Numbered from the stretch's first letter, positions 26,358-36,121 are shown. The stretch: DNA of 64,000 nucleotides from Gemmatimonas sp. (GCF_027531815.1 NZ_JAPZSK010000017.1:180399-244398); one strand, 5' to 3'. The notes: a model not told the origin generated them from the sequence alone. Program-made: numbers and translations.

Positions 26358-29300
26358 ATGCGAACGTTCCCCACACGGCTCGTTGCGCTCGCCGCGCTTG
26401 CGCTCCCGGCCCTGCTCCACGCACAGCGCGCCGCCGCCCCACGCGCCGCCAGTCCCCGCGCCGCCGCGCCCTCCGCGTCTCCCGCCACGACCGTGGCGAC
26501 CGTGGCGACCGAGTTCGACGCCCTCCACTTCCGCAGCATCGGCCCCGCGACCATGTCGGGACGTGTCGCCGATGTGGCGGTGTTCGAGGCCAACCCCGCC
26601 ATCTACTACGTGGGCACGGCACACGGTGGCGTGTGGAAGACGGTGAACAACGGCACCACCTTCACGCCGCTCTTCCAGCACGAAGGGCTCATTGCCATTG
26701 GCGATGTGGCCGTGTCGCAGGTGAACCCCGATGTGGTGTGGGTGGGGGCGGGCGAGAGCAACAACCGCCAGAGCACGTCGTGGGGCGGTGGGCTCTACAA
26801 GAGCACCGACGGCGGCAAGACGTTCGCGCTGATCGGACTCCCCAACAGCAAGCACATCAACCGCATCGTCCTTCACCCCACGAACGAGAACATCGTGTTC
26901 GTGGCGGCCACGGGGCCGCTCTTCGGGCCGGGCGGTGATCGCGGGGTGTACAAGACCACCGACGGTGGCATGACGTGGAAGCACGTGCTCAAGGGCGACG
27001 ACGATACCGGCGCCAACGATGTGGCCATCTCCATGGCCGACCCGAGCGTGCTCTTTGCCAGCATGTACCAGCGCCGCCGCACCGCCTGCTGCATGAACGG
27101 CGGTGGTCCCGGCAGTGCGCTCTTCAAGAGCACCGACGGCGGCGACACGTGGAGTAAGGTCACCGGGACCGGCTTCCCCACCGGCCCGCTGGGACGCATT
27201 GCGGTGGACGTGTTCCGGCAGAGTGGCAACATCGTGTACGCCACGGTGGAGGCGCCCTCGCCGGCGCGCCCCGGTGCCGGCGCCGCGGCGGCCCCGCCGG
27301 CCACCGACGAGATGTCCAACGCGCCGCGCCAGCCGGCGGGTGCCACGGGCGTGTACCGCTCGCTCGATGGCGGCGCCACGTGGAGCAAGATGAGCAGCAC
27401 CAACCCGCGCCCCATGTACTTCAGCAACATCAAGGTGGACCCGGTCAACCCGGACCGCGTGTACATGGGCGGCGTGGGGCTGCACATGACGGTGGACGGC
27501 GGCAAGAGCTGGGAGACCGACGCGGCGCTGGTCATTCACGATGACATTCACTCCATTTGGGTGAACCCGAAGAACCCCGATCACGTGCTCATTGGCGGGG
27601 ACGGCGGCATTGGCGTGAGCTACGACCTGAGCCGCACCTGGCAGTTCCTCCCCAACCTGCCCGTGGGGCTGTTCTACCATGTGAGCTACGACATGGAGTG
27701 GCCGTACAACGTGTGCGGCGGCATGCAGGACAACTACGACTGGTGCGGCCCCAGCGCCTCCCGCCAGAACCGCGGCATCTTCAACTACGACTGGTTCCAG
27801 ATCCTCGGCGGCGACGGCTTCGTGGCCATCCCCGACCTGCGCGACTCGCGCATCGTGTACACCGAGTCGCAGGACGGCAACATCGTGCGCCGCAACAAGG
27901 TGACCGGCGAGTCGCGGCAGATTCGCCCCACAGCGCAGAACGTGACGAACGCTGCGCCGCGCGAGGCGTATCGCTTTCACTGGGATACGCCGCTTATGCT
28001 CTCCCCCAATGATCCGGGCGTACTGCTGGCCGCGGCCAACAAGGTGTTCCGCTCGCGCGATCGTGGTGATTCGTGGGAGGCCATTTCCCCCGACCTCACG
28101 CAGAACGCCAGCCGTGATTCCATCGTGACGATGGGGCTCAAGGGAAGCGAGATCACCATCGCGCGCAACGACGGCATTTCGCAGTGGCCCGCGATTGTTG
28201 CGCTGGCCGAAAGCCCCAAGCAGGCGGGCGTGTTCTACACCGGCACCGACGATGGCACGGTGAGCGTGACGCGTGACGGCGGCAAGACGTGGACGAACAT
28301 CACGAAGAACCTGCCCGGCTTCCCGGCGGGACATGCGTTCGTGAGCGAGGTGGTGCCCAGCCGCTTCGAGGCGGGGGTCGTGTACGTCACGGTGGACAAT
28401 CACCGCCTCAACGACTACGCGCCGTACGTGTGGGTGTCGCGCGATTTCGGCGCCACGTTCACCGCCATCACGAACGGCCTCGCCGGCGAGGTGATCAAGA
28501 CGCTCACCGAGGATACGAAGAACCCCGACGTGCTGTACGTGGGGACGGAGACGGGGATCTTCCTGTCGCTCGACAAGGGCAAGTCGTGGCGCCGTCTCAA
28601 GGCCAACTTCCCCACGGTGCGGGTGGACGAGCTCACCATTCATCCGCGTGACAACGCGCTCATTGTGGCCACGCATGGGCGGTCGCTGTGGATTCTCGAT
28701 CACCTCGAGCCCATCCAGGAGTATGCGGCGGCGCAGAAGGCGGAGGCGGCGCTCTTCACGCCGGGGCCGCAGCTGCAGTGGAAGAGCAAGGACGACCGCA
28801 ACGACGAGTTCTGGGGGCATCAGTTCTTCACGGGCGAGAACCCGCCCAGCGAAGCGGTGATGCAGGTGCACTTCCGGGCACCGGTGAAGAACCCCATGCT
28901 GCGCGTGATGGACAGCAACGGAGCGCTGGTTCGTGAGCTGGCGGTGCCCGCGGCGAAGAACGTGGCCGGCATTCAGACCGTGTGCTGGGACCAGCGGGTG
29001 ACGCCGGTGCCGGAGGTGAACGCGGTGGCGCCGGCTGCTGGCGGTCAGGGTGGTGGCGCCGGGGCGGGCCCGGGTGGTTTCCCGGCGCTGCGTCGGCCCA
29101 TCGCCGGCTATCCGGTGCAATTGCCCGAGGTGGGGTACCTGCCGGAGAACCCGTGCGCGCCGGCGGGCGGGCAGGGGGGCGGCTTCCGCTTTGGCGGTGG
29201 TGGTGCGGCGGGCCCGCTGGTGCTCCCCGGCAGCTACACGGTGGCGCTGGTGGTGGACGGCAAGGAGGTGGCGCGCAAGCCGCTCACGTTGGTGGCCGAT

Positions 29301-29813
29301 CCTGAAGTGAAGCTGACCACCGAGCAGCGCGTAGCGTACAACGCCAAGGCGATGGAGCTGCATGCGGCGCAGGTGGCCGGTGCACAGGCGGCACAGCCGC
29401 TGGCAGCGTTGCAGGCGCAGCTGCGCACGGTGGCGGCGAAGGTGGACAGCAGCACGACGCTGAGTGCCGACGTGAAGACCGAATGGGCCACGTTCCGCAA
29501 GGACTTCGAGGCGTTGCGCGTGAAGTTCGGTGTAGGCGCGCCGGCGTTTGCGGCAGGTCCCGGCGGTGGTGGTGGCGGCTTTGGTGGTGGGGGGGCCGGT
29601 GCCGATGCGAACGTGCTGGCCCGTTTGGGTGCCGCGAAAGGCAACCTGCTGGCCGTGTGGGAAACACCAAGCGACGCGCTGGTGAAGCAGGCCGCCGCGG
29701 CGCGTGCGGCGCTGGATGCGGCGGTGGCCGAAGCCAAGGCCTTTGCGCCGCGCATGAAGGCCATGAGCGACAAGCTTGCCGCGGCGGGCATCGCAATGCC
29801 CGCAGGGAACTGA
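26358..29813 (+). CDS. secreted BNR/sortilin-like multi-blade propeller protein (VPS10-type 'glycosyl hydrolase')
   Basis: 1151 residues from ATG 26358, with a Sec signal peptide (LALPALLHAQ). Many blades carry the Asp-box-like pattern: GVWKTVNNGTTFTPL, LYKSTDGGKTFALIG, VYKTTDGGMTWKHV, LFKSTDGGDTWSKV, VFRSRDRGDSWEAI, VTRDGGKTWTNI and FLSLDKGKSWRRL. Homologues are annotated as glycosyl hydrolase or VPS10-domain proteins but lack demonstrated activity. The C-terminal 350 residues contain a Gly-rich linker and a helical tail (LHAAQVAGAQAAQPLAALQAQ). Very common in Gemmatimonadota and Bacteroidota. Probably periplasmic or secreted; partner of the preceding hydrolase is unproven, though both read in the same direction 68 bp apart. 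Confidence 0.85.
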   Translation: MRTFPTRLVALAALALPALLHAQRAAAPRAASPRAAAPSASPATTVATVATEFDALHFRSIGPATMSGRVADVAVFEANPAIYYVGTAHGGVWKTVNNGTTFTPLFQHEGLIAIGDVAVSQVNPDVVWVGAGESNNRQSTSWGGGLYKSTDGGKTFALIGLPNSKHINRIVLHPTNENIVFVAATGPLFGPGGDRGVYKTTDGGMTWKHVLKGDDDTGANDVAISMADPSVLFASMYQRRRTACCMNGGGPGSALFKSTDGGDTWSKVTGTGFPTGPLGRIAVDVFRQSGNIVYATVEAPSPARPGAGAAAAPPATDEMSNAPRQPAGATGVYRSLDGGATWSKMSSTNPRPMYFSNIKVDPVNPDRVYMGGVGLHMTVDGGKSWETDAALVIHDDIHSIWVNPKNPDHVLIGGDGGIGVSYDLSRTWQFLPNLPVGLFYHVSYDMEWPYNVCGGMQDNYDWCGPSASRQNRGIFNYDWFQILGGDGFVAIPDLRDSRIVYTESQDGNIVRRNKVTGESRQIRPTAQNVTNAAPREAYRFHWDTPLMLSPNDPGVLLAAANKVFRSRDRGDSWEAISPDLTQNASRDSIVTMGLKGSEITIARNDGISQWPAIVALAESPKQAGVFYTGTDDGTVSVTRDGGKTWTNITKNLPGFPAGHAFVSEVVPSRFEAGVVYVTVDNHRLNDYAPYVWVSRDFGATFTAITNGLAGEVIKTLTEDTKNPDVLYVGTETGIFLSLDKGKSWRRLKANFPTVRVDELTIHPRDNALIVATHGRSLWILDHLEPIQEYAAAQKAEAALFTPGPQLQWKSKDDRNDEFWGHQFFTGENPPSEAVMQVHFRAPVKNPMLRVMDSNGALVRELAVPAAKNVAGIQTVCWDQRVTPVPEVNAVAPAAGGQGGGAGAGPGGFPALRRPIAGYPVQLPEVGYLPENPCAPAGGQGGGFRFGGGGAAGPLVLPGSYTVALVVDGKEVARKPLTLVADPEVKLTTEQRVAYNAKAMELHAAQVAGAQAAQPLAALQAQLRTVAAKVDSSTTLSADVKTEWATFRKDFEALRVKFGVGAPAFAAGPGGGGGGFGGGGAGADANVLARLGAAKGNLLAVWETPSDALVKQAAAARAALDAAVAEAKAFAPRMKAMSDKLAAAGIAMPAGN

Positions 29814-29827
29814 CGCGGGCAGAGAAC

Positions 29828-30232
29828 ATGGCGCACCTTGAACTGACGGCTCTCCTGGTCCGGGAATATCAGCCCGCGATCGACTTCTTTGTCCGAGCGC
29901 TCGACTTCGAGCTCGTCGCGGACGAGCCGTCACTCACCACCGATGGACGGCCCAAGCGATGGGTCGTCGTGCGCCCGAAAGGCGCCGGTGCCGGCGCCGG
30001 TCTGCTCCTCGCGCGTGCCGATGGCGAGACGCAGATGGCGCTCGTTGGTCAGCAGTTCGGCGGGCGGGTGGGTCTGTTTCTGCGCGTCGATGACTTCGAA
30101 GCCGCGTACGCACGCATGCGGACGCATGCCGTAGCCTTTCTCTCGACACCGCGAACGGAGCCCTACGGCACCGTCGCCGTTTTCCGCGATTGCGAAGGGA
30201 ACCACTGGGATCTGCTCGGTCCCGCCACGTAA
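29828..30232 (+). CDS. VOC-family (glyoxalase/bleomycin-resistance fold) protein
   Basis: 134 residues. The paired beta-alpha-beta-beta-beta modules of the vicinal oxygen chelate fold are visible: LTALLVREYQPAIDFFVRAL at the start and VFRDCEGNHWDLLGP at the end, with VGLFLRVDDFEAAYARM between. The closing E-G-N-x-W/D-L motif supplies a metal ligand in this superfamily. Substrate unknown. It starts 15 bp after the propeller gene and may be co-transcribed, but no functional link is evident. Confidence 0.85.
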   Translation: MAHLELTALLVREYQPAIDFFVRALDFELVADEPSLTTDGRPKRWVVVRPKGAGAGAGLLLARADGETQMALVGQQFGGRVGLFLRVDDFEAAYARMRTHAVAFLSTPRTEPYGTVAVFRDCEGNHWDLLGPAT

Positions 30233-30323
30233 AGGCGCGGCCTCGACACGACGCCCCTCTGCTCACTACCGTGCTGGGCGGCGGGTGCCGGCGAGAGAGA
30301 TGCGCCGTCGCGCCAAATCTTCG

Positions 30324-30348
30324 CGTGAGGAGCAATACGCTCCTCACG
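30324..30348. repeat. perfect 10-bp inverted repeat (hairpin)
   Basis: CGTGAGGAGC (30324-30333) and GCTCCTCACG (30339-30348) with a 5-nt AATAC loop, in the 285-bp spacer after the VOC gene. No T-run follows, so terminator and protein-binding roles are both open. Nothing else was recognised in the spacer. Confidence 0.5.
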
Positions 30349-30517
30349 AATCTGACCCCCCATACCCGGAACATGGCACGCGCCCTTGGGATCACCGCGC
30401 TGGCGCACGGGTACAGGGGTGCGCTCCGCCATTGGGGCCCCACGGTTCGGGCTGCGCCGGCCGCGGGTGGCCGGCTCCACGAATGACGTCGTTCCTGTGC
30501 ACAACCCGGGAGGATGC

Positions 30518-31021
30518 ATGCACATGTCGTTGGTCTGGCGAGCGGTCGCGCTTGCGGCCGTTGTCTTCGGGAGCAGCGCGTGCGTGCGCGTGTCCAAGGG
30601 CGAAGTCGCGGTGGCGGTACCCGTACCGGTGCGGGCGTCGTCAGCGCTCGAATCCAGAACCGTCGACTATGTGGTCCCCGAACGGGCCGGGCGCTTGTCG
30701 TATCCCGCCATGGACTCCGTCGGGCAGCGTGTGCGGGCGCTGCGGGTGGCCCCGACTGCGCTGACGGTGGCGGTGGGTGATACGGTACGCATGGCCGAGG
30801 TACTGCGCGTGGAAGCACTGGATAGCGCGGGGGTGGTGCTGGGTGAGCTGCCCGGATACGACTTCGGCTTCTCCGGTCGCGGGATGCGGCTGCTCGCCGA
30901 CGGCCGCTTCGTGTTCAGCCGCACCGGCACCACGCGCTTCACGGCGCAGTTCCCCGAACAGTTCTGGCGTGGCAAGCCGGCCGACCGGCCGGCCGCCAGC
31001 GTATCGATTACCATCCAGTGA
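30518..31021 (+). CDS. hypothetical lipoprotein
   Basis: 167 residues. A strong Shine-Dalgarno GGGAGG (30508-30513) sits just before ATG 30518 (MHMSLVWRAV), fixing the start. The lipobox is GSSAC (Cys near 22). The body resembles a short Ig-like domain: LRVAPTALTVAVGDTVRMAEVLRVEALDSAGVVLGEL, the beta-strand pattern of bacterial Ig-like surface domains, followed by a second sheet. Function unknown. Followed after 8 bp by a 51-codon ORF. Confidence 0.7.
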   Translation: MHMSLVWRAVALAAVVFGSSACVRVSKGEVAVAVPVPVRASSALESRTVDYVVPERAGRLSYPAMDSVGQRVRALRVAPTALTVAVGDTVRMAEVLRVEALDSAGVVLGELPGYDFGFSGRGMRLLADGRFVFSRTGTTRFTAQFPEQFWRGKPADRPAASVSITIQ

Positions 31022-31029
31022 GGAATACG

Positions 31030-31185
31030 ATGAGCGCCGAACCCCTTCGTGATTTTCGCCACGGCTTCCGGGACGGTTTCCGTGAAGTCGGCACGCAACC
31101 ACGTCTGCAGCGCCGCATTTCGGCGCTCGGTGTGCTGGTGGGCGGTGCCGTGGCCATTTACGCCCCGGTGCGGCTGGCGGCGTAG
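31030..31185 (+). CDS. small membrane-anchored protein (51 aa)
   Basis: A 51-residue ORF with a GAGG Shine-Dalgarno overlapping the upstream stop codon (GTGAGGAATACG then ATG). The N-terminal half is charged and basic (LRDFRHGFRDGFREVGTQPR); the C-terminal half is one hydrophobic helix (ISALGVLVGGAVAIYAPVRL). The tight spacing to the upstream lipoprotein, the ribosome site and the clear amphiphilic design argue that it is real. No family known to me. Confidence 0.55.
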   Translation: MSAEPLRDFRHGFRDGFREVGTQPRLQRRISALGVLVGGAVAIYAPVRLAA

Positions 31186-31206
31186 CGGCTGAGCGTTGCC
31201 GGCGCG

Positions 31207-31932
31207 TCAGTTGGGGTACGCCAGCCGGATGATCTCGTCGGTCGGTGCCAGTGTGAGGGACCGCAGTGCCCGGCCACTGCGCGCAATGGCCCGGTCCACC
31301 AGATACGTACCCGCGCGGTAACCAATGCGCTCGCGGCCGTCGGGGTGCAGGATCATCCATTCCTGATACGCACCCCAGGCCTCGGGGGACAGCGCCCGCA
31401 GTTCGGCCACCCAGGCGTCGGGGTTGGGTGGGCGTGCGCCCCACGGCGCGTCGAAGCCGGCGTATTCGCGAGCGAAGGCGGTGGCCATTCCCTCGGCCAC
31501 CACCGCATCCATGAAGCTCGTGCGCGGCTTTCCGCCCTCCACCGTCCAACCGCGCGCCAGATGGTGCAGCTCGTGGAACAGGGTTGCGCGCAGATGCGCC
31601 CGTACGATGGGGGCGACCCCGCCCGCGCGCGTGGGATCGACCGAGTACCGCACCGTAGTGGGGGTCGATGCCACGCCGCCCTCACCGGAGAACGCCAGGA
31701 CGTCCCGGCTCGCTTCGACTTCCAGCTCGACACGGTCGGGCAATTCGGGAAGGAGGGCTCGCACTTCGGCAAGCGTGGCGCGCGCCACGGAATCAATGAG
31801 CGCCGCTTCCGTTGGTGTGAAGCGATGCAACGGACTGTCGATGATGCGGAGGCGAAACTGTTGTGCGTATCCCGACGTCGGGACAACGAACAGCAGCATC
31901 AGGAGCATCCGCCGCGCAATACGAACACGCAT
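31207..31932 (-). CDS. secreted zinc-metallopeptidase-like protein (DUF2268-type HExxH)
   Basis: 241 residues from ATG 31932, with a signal peptide (LLMLLFVVPTSGYAQ). A HELHH motif lies in ATLFHELHHLARGWT near residue 120, followed by VVAEGMATAFAREY, where the E-G-M-A element provides the third zinc ligand in gluzincin-like and DUF2268 peptidases. The size and the E-G-x-A spacing fit a small, secreted metallopeptidase. Substrate unknown. It is convergent with the small membrane protein gene and divergent from the SnoaL-like gene. Confidence 0.7.
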   Translation of the reverse strand: MRVRIARRMLLMLLFVVPTSGYAQQFRLRIIDSPLHRFTPTEAALIDSVARATLAEVRALLPELPDRVELEVEASRDVLAFSGEGGVASTPTTVRYSVDPTRAGGVAPIVRAHLRATLFHELHHLARGWTVEGGKPRTSFMDAVVAEGMATAFAREYAGFDAPWGARPPNPDAWVAELRALSPEAWGAYQEWMILHPDGRERIGYRAGTYLVDRAIARSGRALRSLTLAPTDEIIRLAYPN

Positions 31933-32079
31933 GGGAATCGGGGACTGAGGACGAGGAGCCATGAGGTGAAGCGCCCGTCTATGCCATCCGTTCCGTTGCA
32001 TCACGTCGTTGCGGTGAGTTCCTTGTACGACGCCACCGGCCACAGGCCTCCCGTCCCACCACGCCATCCCTCACGCCCC

Positions 32080-32682
32080 ATGTCCCTGCTCCGTTCGCTC
32101 CCGCGGCCGCTGTCGTCGGCACTGGTCGTTGCCGCCGTGCTGCTCACCCCCGCGCTTGCCGTCGGGCAACAGCCTGCCGCGCGCGACACGGCCCGCGAGG
32201 TACCGGCGGCACGCCCCGCCGATGTCGAAAGCATCGATGCGATCATGCGGGCCGTGTATGACGTCATTTCGGGGCCGGCCGGGCAGCCGCGTGACTGGAA
32301 TCGTTTCCGCTCGCTTATGGCGCCCGGTGCGCGCCTCATTCCGACGGGCAAGCGACCGGACGGCACGGGGGTGCTGCGGGTGTGGACGGCGGAAGAGTAC
32401 ATCACCAACGCCGGCGCGCAGCTCGAGCGTACCGGGTTCTTCGAGCGCGAGATCGGCCGCAAGATGGAGCGCTACGGCAACGTGGTGCATCTCATGAGCG
32501 CCTACGACTCGAAGCGCGCCCTCACCGATCCGGCACCGTTCGCCCGCGGGGTGAACTCGTTCCAGCTCTTCTTCGATGGGACGCGCTGGTGGGTGGTCAC
32601 GATCTACTGGGAAGCCGAGACGCCGGGCAATCCGATTCCGCCGGCGCTGCTGTTTGATCGACGCGATCGTGGGGCGCGCTGA
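32080..32682 (+). CDS. secreted NTF2/SnoaL-like fold protein
   Basis: 200 residues from ATG 32080 (MSLLRSLPRPLSS) with a Sec signal peptide cleaved near AVGQQ. The body carries the cone-fold pattern of SnoaL/DUF4440 proteins: an opening helix (ESIDAIMRAVYDVIS), RDWNRFRSLMAPGARLI, a helix with REIGRKMERYG, and closing strands NSFQLFFDGTRWWVVTIYWE. Such proteins are often scaffolds or small-molecule binders. No catalytic residues can be assigned. Confidence 0.7.
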   Translation: MSLLRSLPRPLSSALVVAAVLLTPALAVGQQPAARDTAREVPAARPADVESIDAIMRAVYDVISGPAGQPRDWNRFRSLMAPGARLIPTGKRPDGTGVLRVWTAEEYITNAGAQLERTGFFEREIGRKMERYGNVVHLMSAYDSKRALTDPAPFARGVNSFQLFFDGTRWWVVTIYWEAETPGNPIPPALLFDRRDRGAR

Positions 32683-32880
32683 CGCACCCAAGGCGGCGCT
32701 CACCGCGGGCAAGGGCATCGAGCCGCTCGATGCCGTACGCCGTGCGCGCGCGGGGCTGCGTGGCGCAGGCCCCACAGCGCTTGCTGTTGCCGAGCGGACC
32801 GACCATCATCGTGGCACGAAGCATCCGACGATCCACTCGCAACAGTTGCCGACGTTCGGCACACCAGAACAAGAGAGTCA

Positions 32881-33387
32881 ATGCGACTGATCTTTGCAGC
32901 ACTGCCCCTGTGCCTTCTGACCAGTGCCTGCGCGTCGGGGGCCTCGAGCCGTGAGGAGGTCTCGTCCCCCGCTGCGGTGGTCGCGCAGTTGTACCACGAT
33001 TACGCGTGGGAAGTTGTCCTCGATGACGCGCGAGCGTGGGCCACGCTGACGGACGAGCCTCGGGACGTGCTCATGCAGTACTTCGATGACCGCCTTGTCG
33101 ATCTTCTGGAGGAGGATCAACGGTGTCGAGAACGCACCAAGCAAATCTGTACGCTCGACGGATCACCGATCTGGTACTCGAATGACCCCGAGGCCACGCG
33201 CCTGACCGTTGCCGGGGGGGCCGACTCGACGGAGATCGCGGTCTCCTTCACACGGTCCCAGCCACCATCGGAGGGCGCGATCATCAGCCTGACCTATCGT
33301 ATGGCGAGGACGCCCCGCGGCTGGCGGGTACACGATGTGCGCTTTCCCGGGGGGCGCTCGCTCGTGGAGCTCCTGAGCGCTCCCTGA
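32881..33387 (+). CDS. hypothetical lipoprotein, NTF2-like/DUF3828-type
   Basis: 168 residues. The signal peptide ends in a lipobox LTSAC (Cys near 17). The mature part starts with PAAVVAQLYHDYAWE and ends with YRMARTPRGWRVHDVRFPGG, the opening helix and final strands typical of small NTF2-like periplasmic proteins such as DUF3828. A Cys pair (RCRERTKQIC) may form a disulfide. It ends 58 bp from the convergent kinase gene. The 198 bp upstream show no other gene. Function unknown. Confidence 0.65.
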   Translation: MRLIFAALPLCLLTSACASGASSREEVSSPAAVVAQLYHDYAWEVVLDDARAWATLTDEPRDVLMQYFDDRLVDLLEEDQRCRERTKQICTLDGSPIWYSNDPEATRLTVAGGADSTEIAVSFTRSQPPSEGAIISLTYRMARTPRGWRVHDVRFPGGRSLVELLSAP

Positions 33388-33445
33388 CCTGTTGCGCCCC
33401 GGTCACGCTCCGCATCCTCGCGTCGCGTTCGTTCCGCGGCCGGCC

Positions 33446-36121
33446 TTACCCCCGAAGCGCCTGCTCGAAGCCGGGGTCCTGGAGTACTGATCGCCACGAC
33501 GGGTCGAGGCGCACCCACGCGGGGTTGGCCAGATAGTGCCGTTGCATCGCGTCCCTGAGCAGCACGAAGGCCAGGGCGCGGTCGCCCGCCGCGAGTGCGG
33601 CACGAGCGGCGGTGTATACGGTGTAGCTGCTGATCAGCGAGGCTCGCGCCTGGGGGTTGGCGTTTACGAGCGTCATCGCGGCCTGCACGGCCTTCACCGC
33701 CTCGGCCGAGCGCCCGGCGTGTGCGAGCGTGAGCCCGAGCAGCGCCTGCCGCTGCGCATCACCCGGCACGGCCGCCACCTCGGCGGCGCGAAGCGGCCAC
33801 GCGGAATCGGCCGCCGCCCGCGCCCGGGCGCTGTCGCCGCGCCACGCGAGTTGCGTGGCGTGTACGGTGAGCCAGCTCGAGGCCCCGCCGCCGAAGGCTT
33901 CGCGCGTGAGCGCCAGCAAGTCGCGCTCGTCGTCGCCGGTGAGCACCCAGCCCATGTCCCAGTAGTTGCCGAACTGCGCGAGTACGCGGTCGCGCGGGGC
34001 GTCACGGAATGCCGCCGAGACGGCGATGCGCGCCGCCGCCAGATCGCCGCGCGCCAGCTCGACCATCACGCGCAGCTGGTGCAGCTGGAGATTGGTGGGC
34101 GATAGCGCGAGCCCCGCCACGGCCGCTTCGCGCGCCTCGTCCAGCCGGGCCATGCGCAGCAGGATGCGCGAGCGCGTCTGCAGGACACGGGCGTTGCGCG
34201 GATCGAGCGCCCGGGCGGTTTGCGAGAAGGCGATCGCTTCGTCGAAGGTCCCGAGGTCGGAGGCGATGTTCGACAGGTCGCTGGCAACATTCACGTCCTG
34301 CGGCGCGGCGCGGCGCGCCTGCTCGAGCGACTCGCGCGCCTTCAGGAGGTCGGGCTCGACGGTGCGGTAGTACGACCCCATGGCGCGGTGCCCATCCACG
34401 CCCTGCGGATCGAGCTGCAGGGCACGCTTCGCCGCCTCCATGGCACCGATGCGCAGCGAATCGACCGGGCGCGTGTTGACGTAGAGGAAGCCATTCACGC
34501 GCGACAGGGCGCCCCACGCTTCCACCATGCTGCTGTCGAGCGCCAACGCGGCGACGTACAGCGGCCGGGCGCGCTGCAGCGACGTGAAGTCGGTCCTGCC
34601 GCCGGCGTCCCACGCGGCTTCGGCGCGCAGGTACGCATCGTAGGCGTCGGGATTGCGCGTGACGGCGCGCGTGAGTCGGGTGCGCCCGTCGGGGTCGAGG
34701 GCCACCTGCATCGCGTCGGCCACTTTGGCGGCAATCTCGCCCTGGACCGTGAAGACGTCGGCGACGTCGGCGTTGAAGGGTTGTTCCCATCGATTCTTCG
34801 CCGCCCCGTCGTCGCCGATCTCCACCAGAGCGGGGCTCACCTGCACGCGCTTTGAGCCGTTGGGGCCCGGCCCGAAGCGTACGGTACCGGTGAGCAGGTA
34901 GCGGACGCCAAGTTCACCGGCGATCTCCCCGGGTGACTTCGTCGAGCCGGCGTACTGCCGCGAACTCGCGCGCGCGATGACCTCGACGCGTCCCACGGCG
35001 GTGAGCTTGCCGCGGATGGCGTCGGTCATGCCATCGGCGAAGTAGGCGTCGGCCGAGTCACCGAGGTTCTCGAAGGCGAGTACCGCCAGCCGTCTCGCCG
35101 GGACCTTGTCGCCTGTGCCGGCGAGGCGGACGCCGTACCACGACGCGGCCCCGACCAGGAGCGCCAGTGCGGCGCCGACGAGGAGGCGCGTACTCCGGTG
35201 AGCGGTCGCGGTGCTGACGGACGAGCGCGCGCTGACAGCCGCGACGGCCCCCGAGCTCATGGCTGCGTCGAGCTGCTCGATGACGGCGCTTGCGGAGACG
35301 GGGCGCAGCTCGGGCTCCTTGGCGAGGCAGCGCATGACGAGCGCGGACACGGCGGGTGGCAGCCCGGACGCGAGCGTCTCGAGAGCGGGTGGTGTCACGG
35401 AGAGGTGCGCTGCGATGAGCTGCTGCACGGTCTGGCGGTCGTCGAAGGGATGCCGACCGGCGAGTAGTTCGTAGGCCAGCACCCCCCACGCGTAGAGGTC
35501 GGCGCGATGATCGACGTGATCGCCGGTGGCCTGCTCGGGGGACATGTACGCCGGAGTGCCGAGCGACTGCCCGGCGCTGGTAAGTGTCGCGGCGCTGCGG
35601 CCATCGGCCGGGGCGCGGGTGGCGGTGCGGGCGGCGTTCACGGCCTTCGCGATCCCGAAGTCGGTGACGACGGCGGTGCGCCCCGCGAGCAGGATGTTCT
35701 CGGGCTTGATGTCGCGATGGATGACCCCCCGGCCGTGTGCGTACTCGAGGGCCATGGCGACCTCCCGCAGAATCCGCAGGGCGTCCGCCCGGGGCAGAGC
35801 GCCCTCGGCGAGCCGCGCCCGCAGCGACTCGCCCTCGATGAAGGGCATGGTGTACCACGGCAGCATGTCGCCGCCGCCCGCGGTGAGTACCGGGACGATG
35901 TGCGGGTCCTGCAGGGTGGCCGCCATCGCGATCTCACGAGCGAAGCGCTCGGCCGAGAGCCCCTCGGCCAGCTCGGGGGCCAGGACCTTCACGACCACGC
36001 GGCGGTTGAGGGCGGTCTCCTGCGCGAGGAAGACGCGGGACATGCCCCCGCCCCCGAGCTCACGCTCGATGGTGAATGCGTGGCCGAGGCTCTCGCGCAG
36101 GCGGTCGTTGAAGTTGAGCAT
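33446..36121 (-). CDS. transmembrane serine/threonine kinase with TolB-like and TPR extracytoplasmic region
   Basis: 891 residues. Cytoplasmic Hanks-type kinase: glycine loop GGGGMSRV (23-30), Lys45 in VVVKVL, HRDIKPEN (135-142), DFG (154-156) and GTPAYMSPEQ. One transmembrane helix at about 311-330 (LLVGAALALLVGAASWYG). The outer part starts with a TolB-N-like domain (RLAVLAFENLGDSADAYFADGMTD) and continues as TPR-like helical repeats to the C-terminus. It is the last gene of the five-gene coupled operon, 13 bp behind a lipoprotein gene. Context suggests that it senses or regulates the protease/cohesin complex (inference). Confidence 0.9.
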   Translation of the reverse strand: MLNFNDRLRESLGHAFTIERELGGGGMSRVFLAQETALNRRVVVKVLAPELAEGLSAERFAREIAMAATLQDPHIVPVLTAGGGDMLPWYTMPFIEGESLRARLAEGALPRADALRILREVAMALEYAHGRGVIHRDIKPENILLAGRTAVVTDFGIAKAVNAARTATRAPADGRSAATLTSAGQSLGTPAYMSPEQATGDHVDHRADLYAWGVLAYELLAGRHPFDDRQTVQQLIAAHLSVTPPALETLASGLPPAVSALVMRCLAKEPELRPVSASAVIEQLDAAMSSGAVAAVSARSSVSTATAHRSTRLLVGAALALLVGAASWYGVRLAGTGDKVPARRLAVLAFENLGDSADAYFADGMTDAIRGKLTAVGRVEVIARASSRQYAGSTKSPGEIAGELGVRYLLTGTVRFGPGPNGSKRVQVSPALVEIGDDGAAKNRWEQPFNADVADVFTVQGEIAAKVADAMQVALDPDGRTRLTRAVTRNPDAYDAYLRAEAAWDAGGRTDFTSLQRARPLYVAALALDSSMVEAWGALSRVNGFLYVNTRPVDSLRIGAMEAAKRALQLDPQGVDGHRAMGSYYRTVEPDLLKARESLEQARRAAPQDVNVASDLSNIASDLGTFDEAIAFSQTARALDPRNARVLQTRSRILLRMARLDEAREAAVAGLALSPTNLQLHQLRVMVELARGDLAAARIAVSAAFRDAPRDRVLAQFGNYWDMGWVLTGDDERDLLALTREAFGGGASSWLTVHATQLAWRGDSARARAAADSAWPLRAAEVAAVPGDAQRQALLGLTLAHAGRSAEAVKAVQAAMTLVNANPQARASLISSYTVYTAARAALAAGDRALAFVLLRDAMQRHYLANPAWVRLDPSWRSVLQDPGFEQALRG

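Noticed and set aside
26238..29933. 1231-codon minus-strand open frame across the BNR propeller gene
   Set aside because: His/Arg/Val-rich shadow frame with no motif; the plus strand has repeated Asp-box blades and a signal peptide.
30324..30348. Calling the 10-bp inverted repeat a rho-independent terminator
   Set aside because: No T-run follows on the plus strand and the preceding gene ends about 90 bp away; kept only as an inverted repeat.
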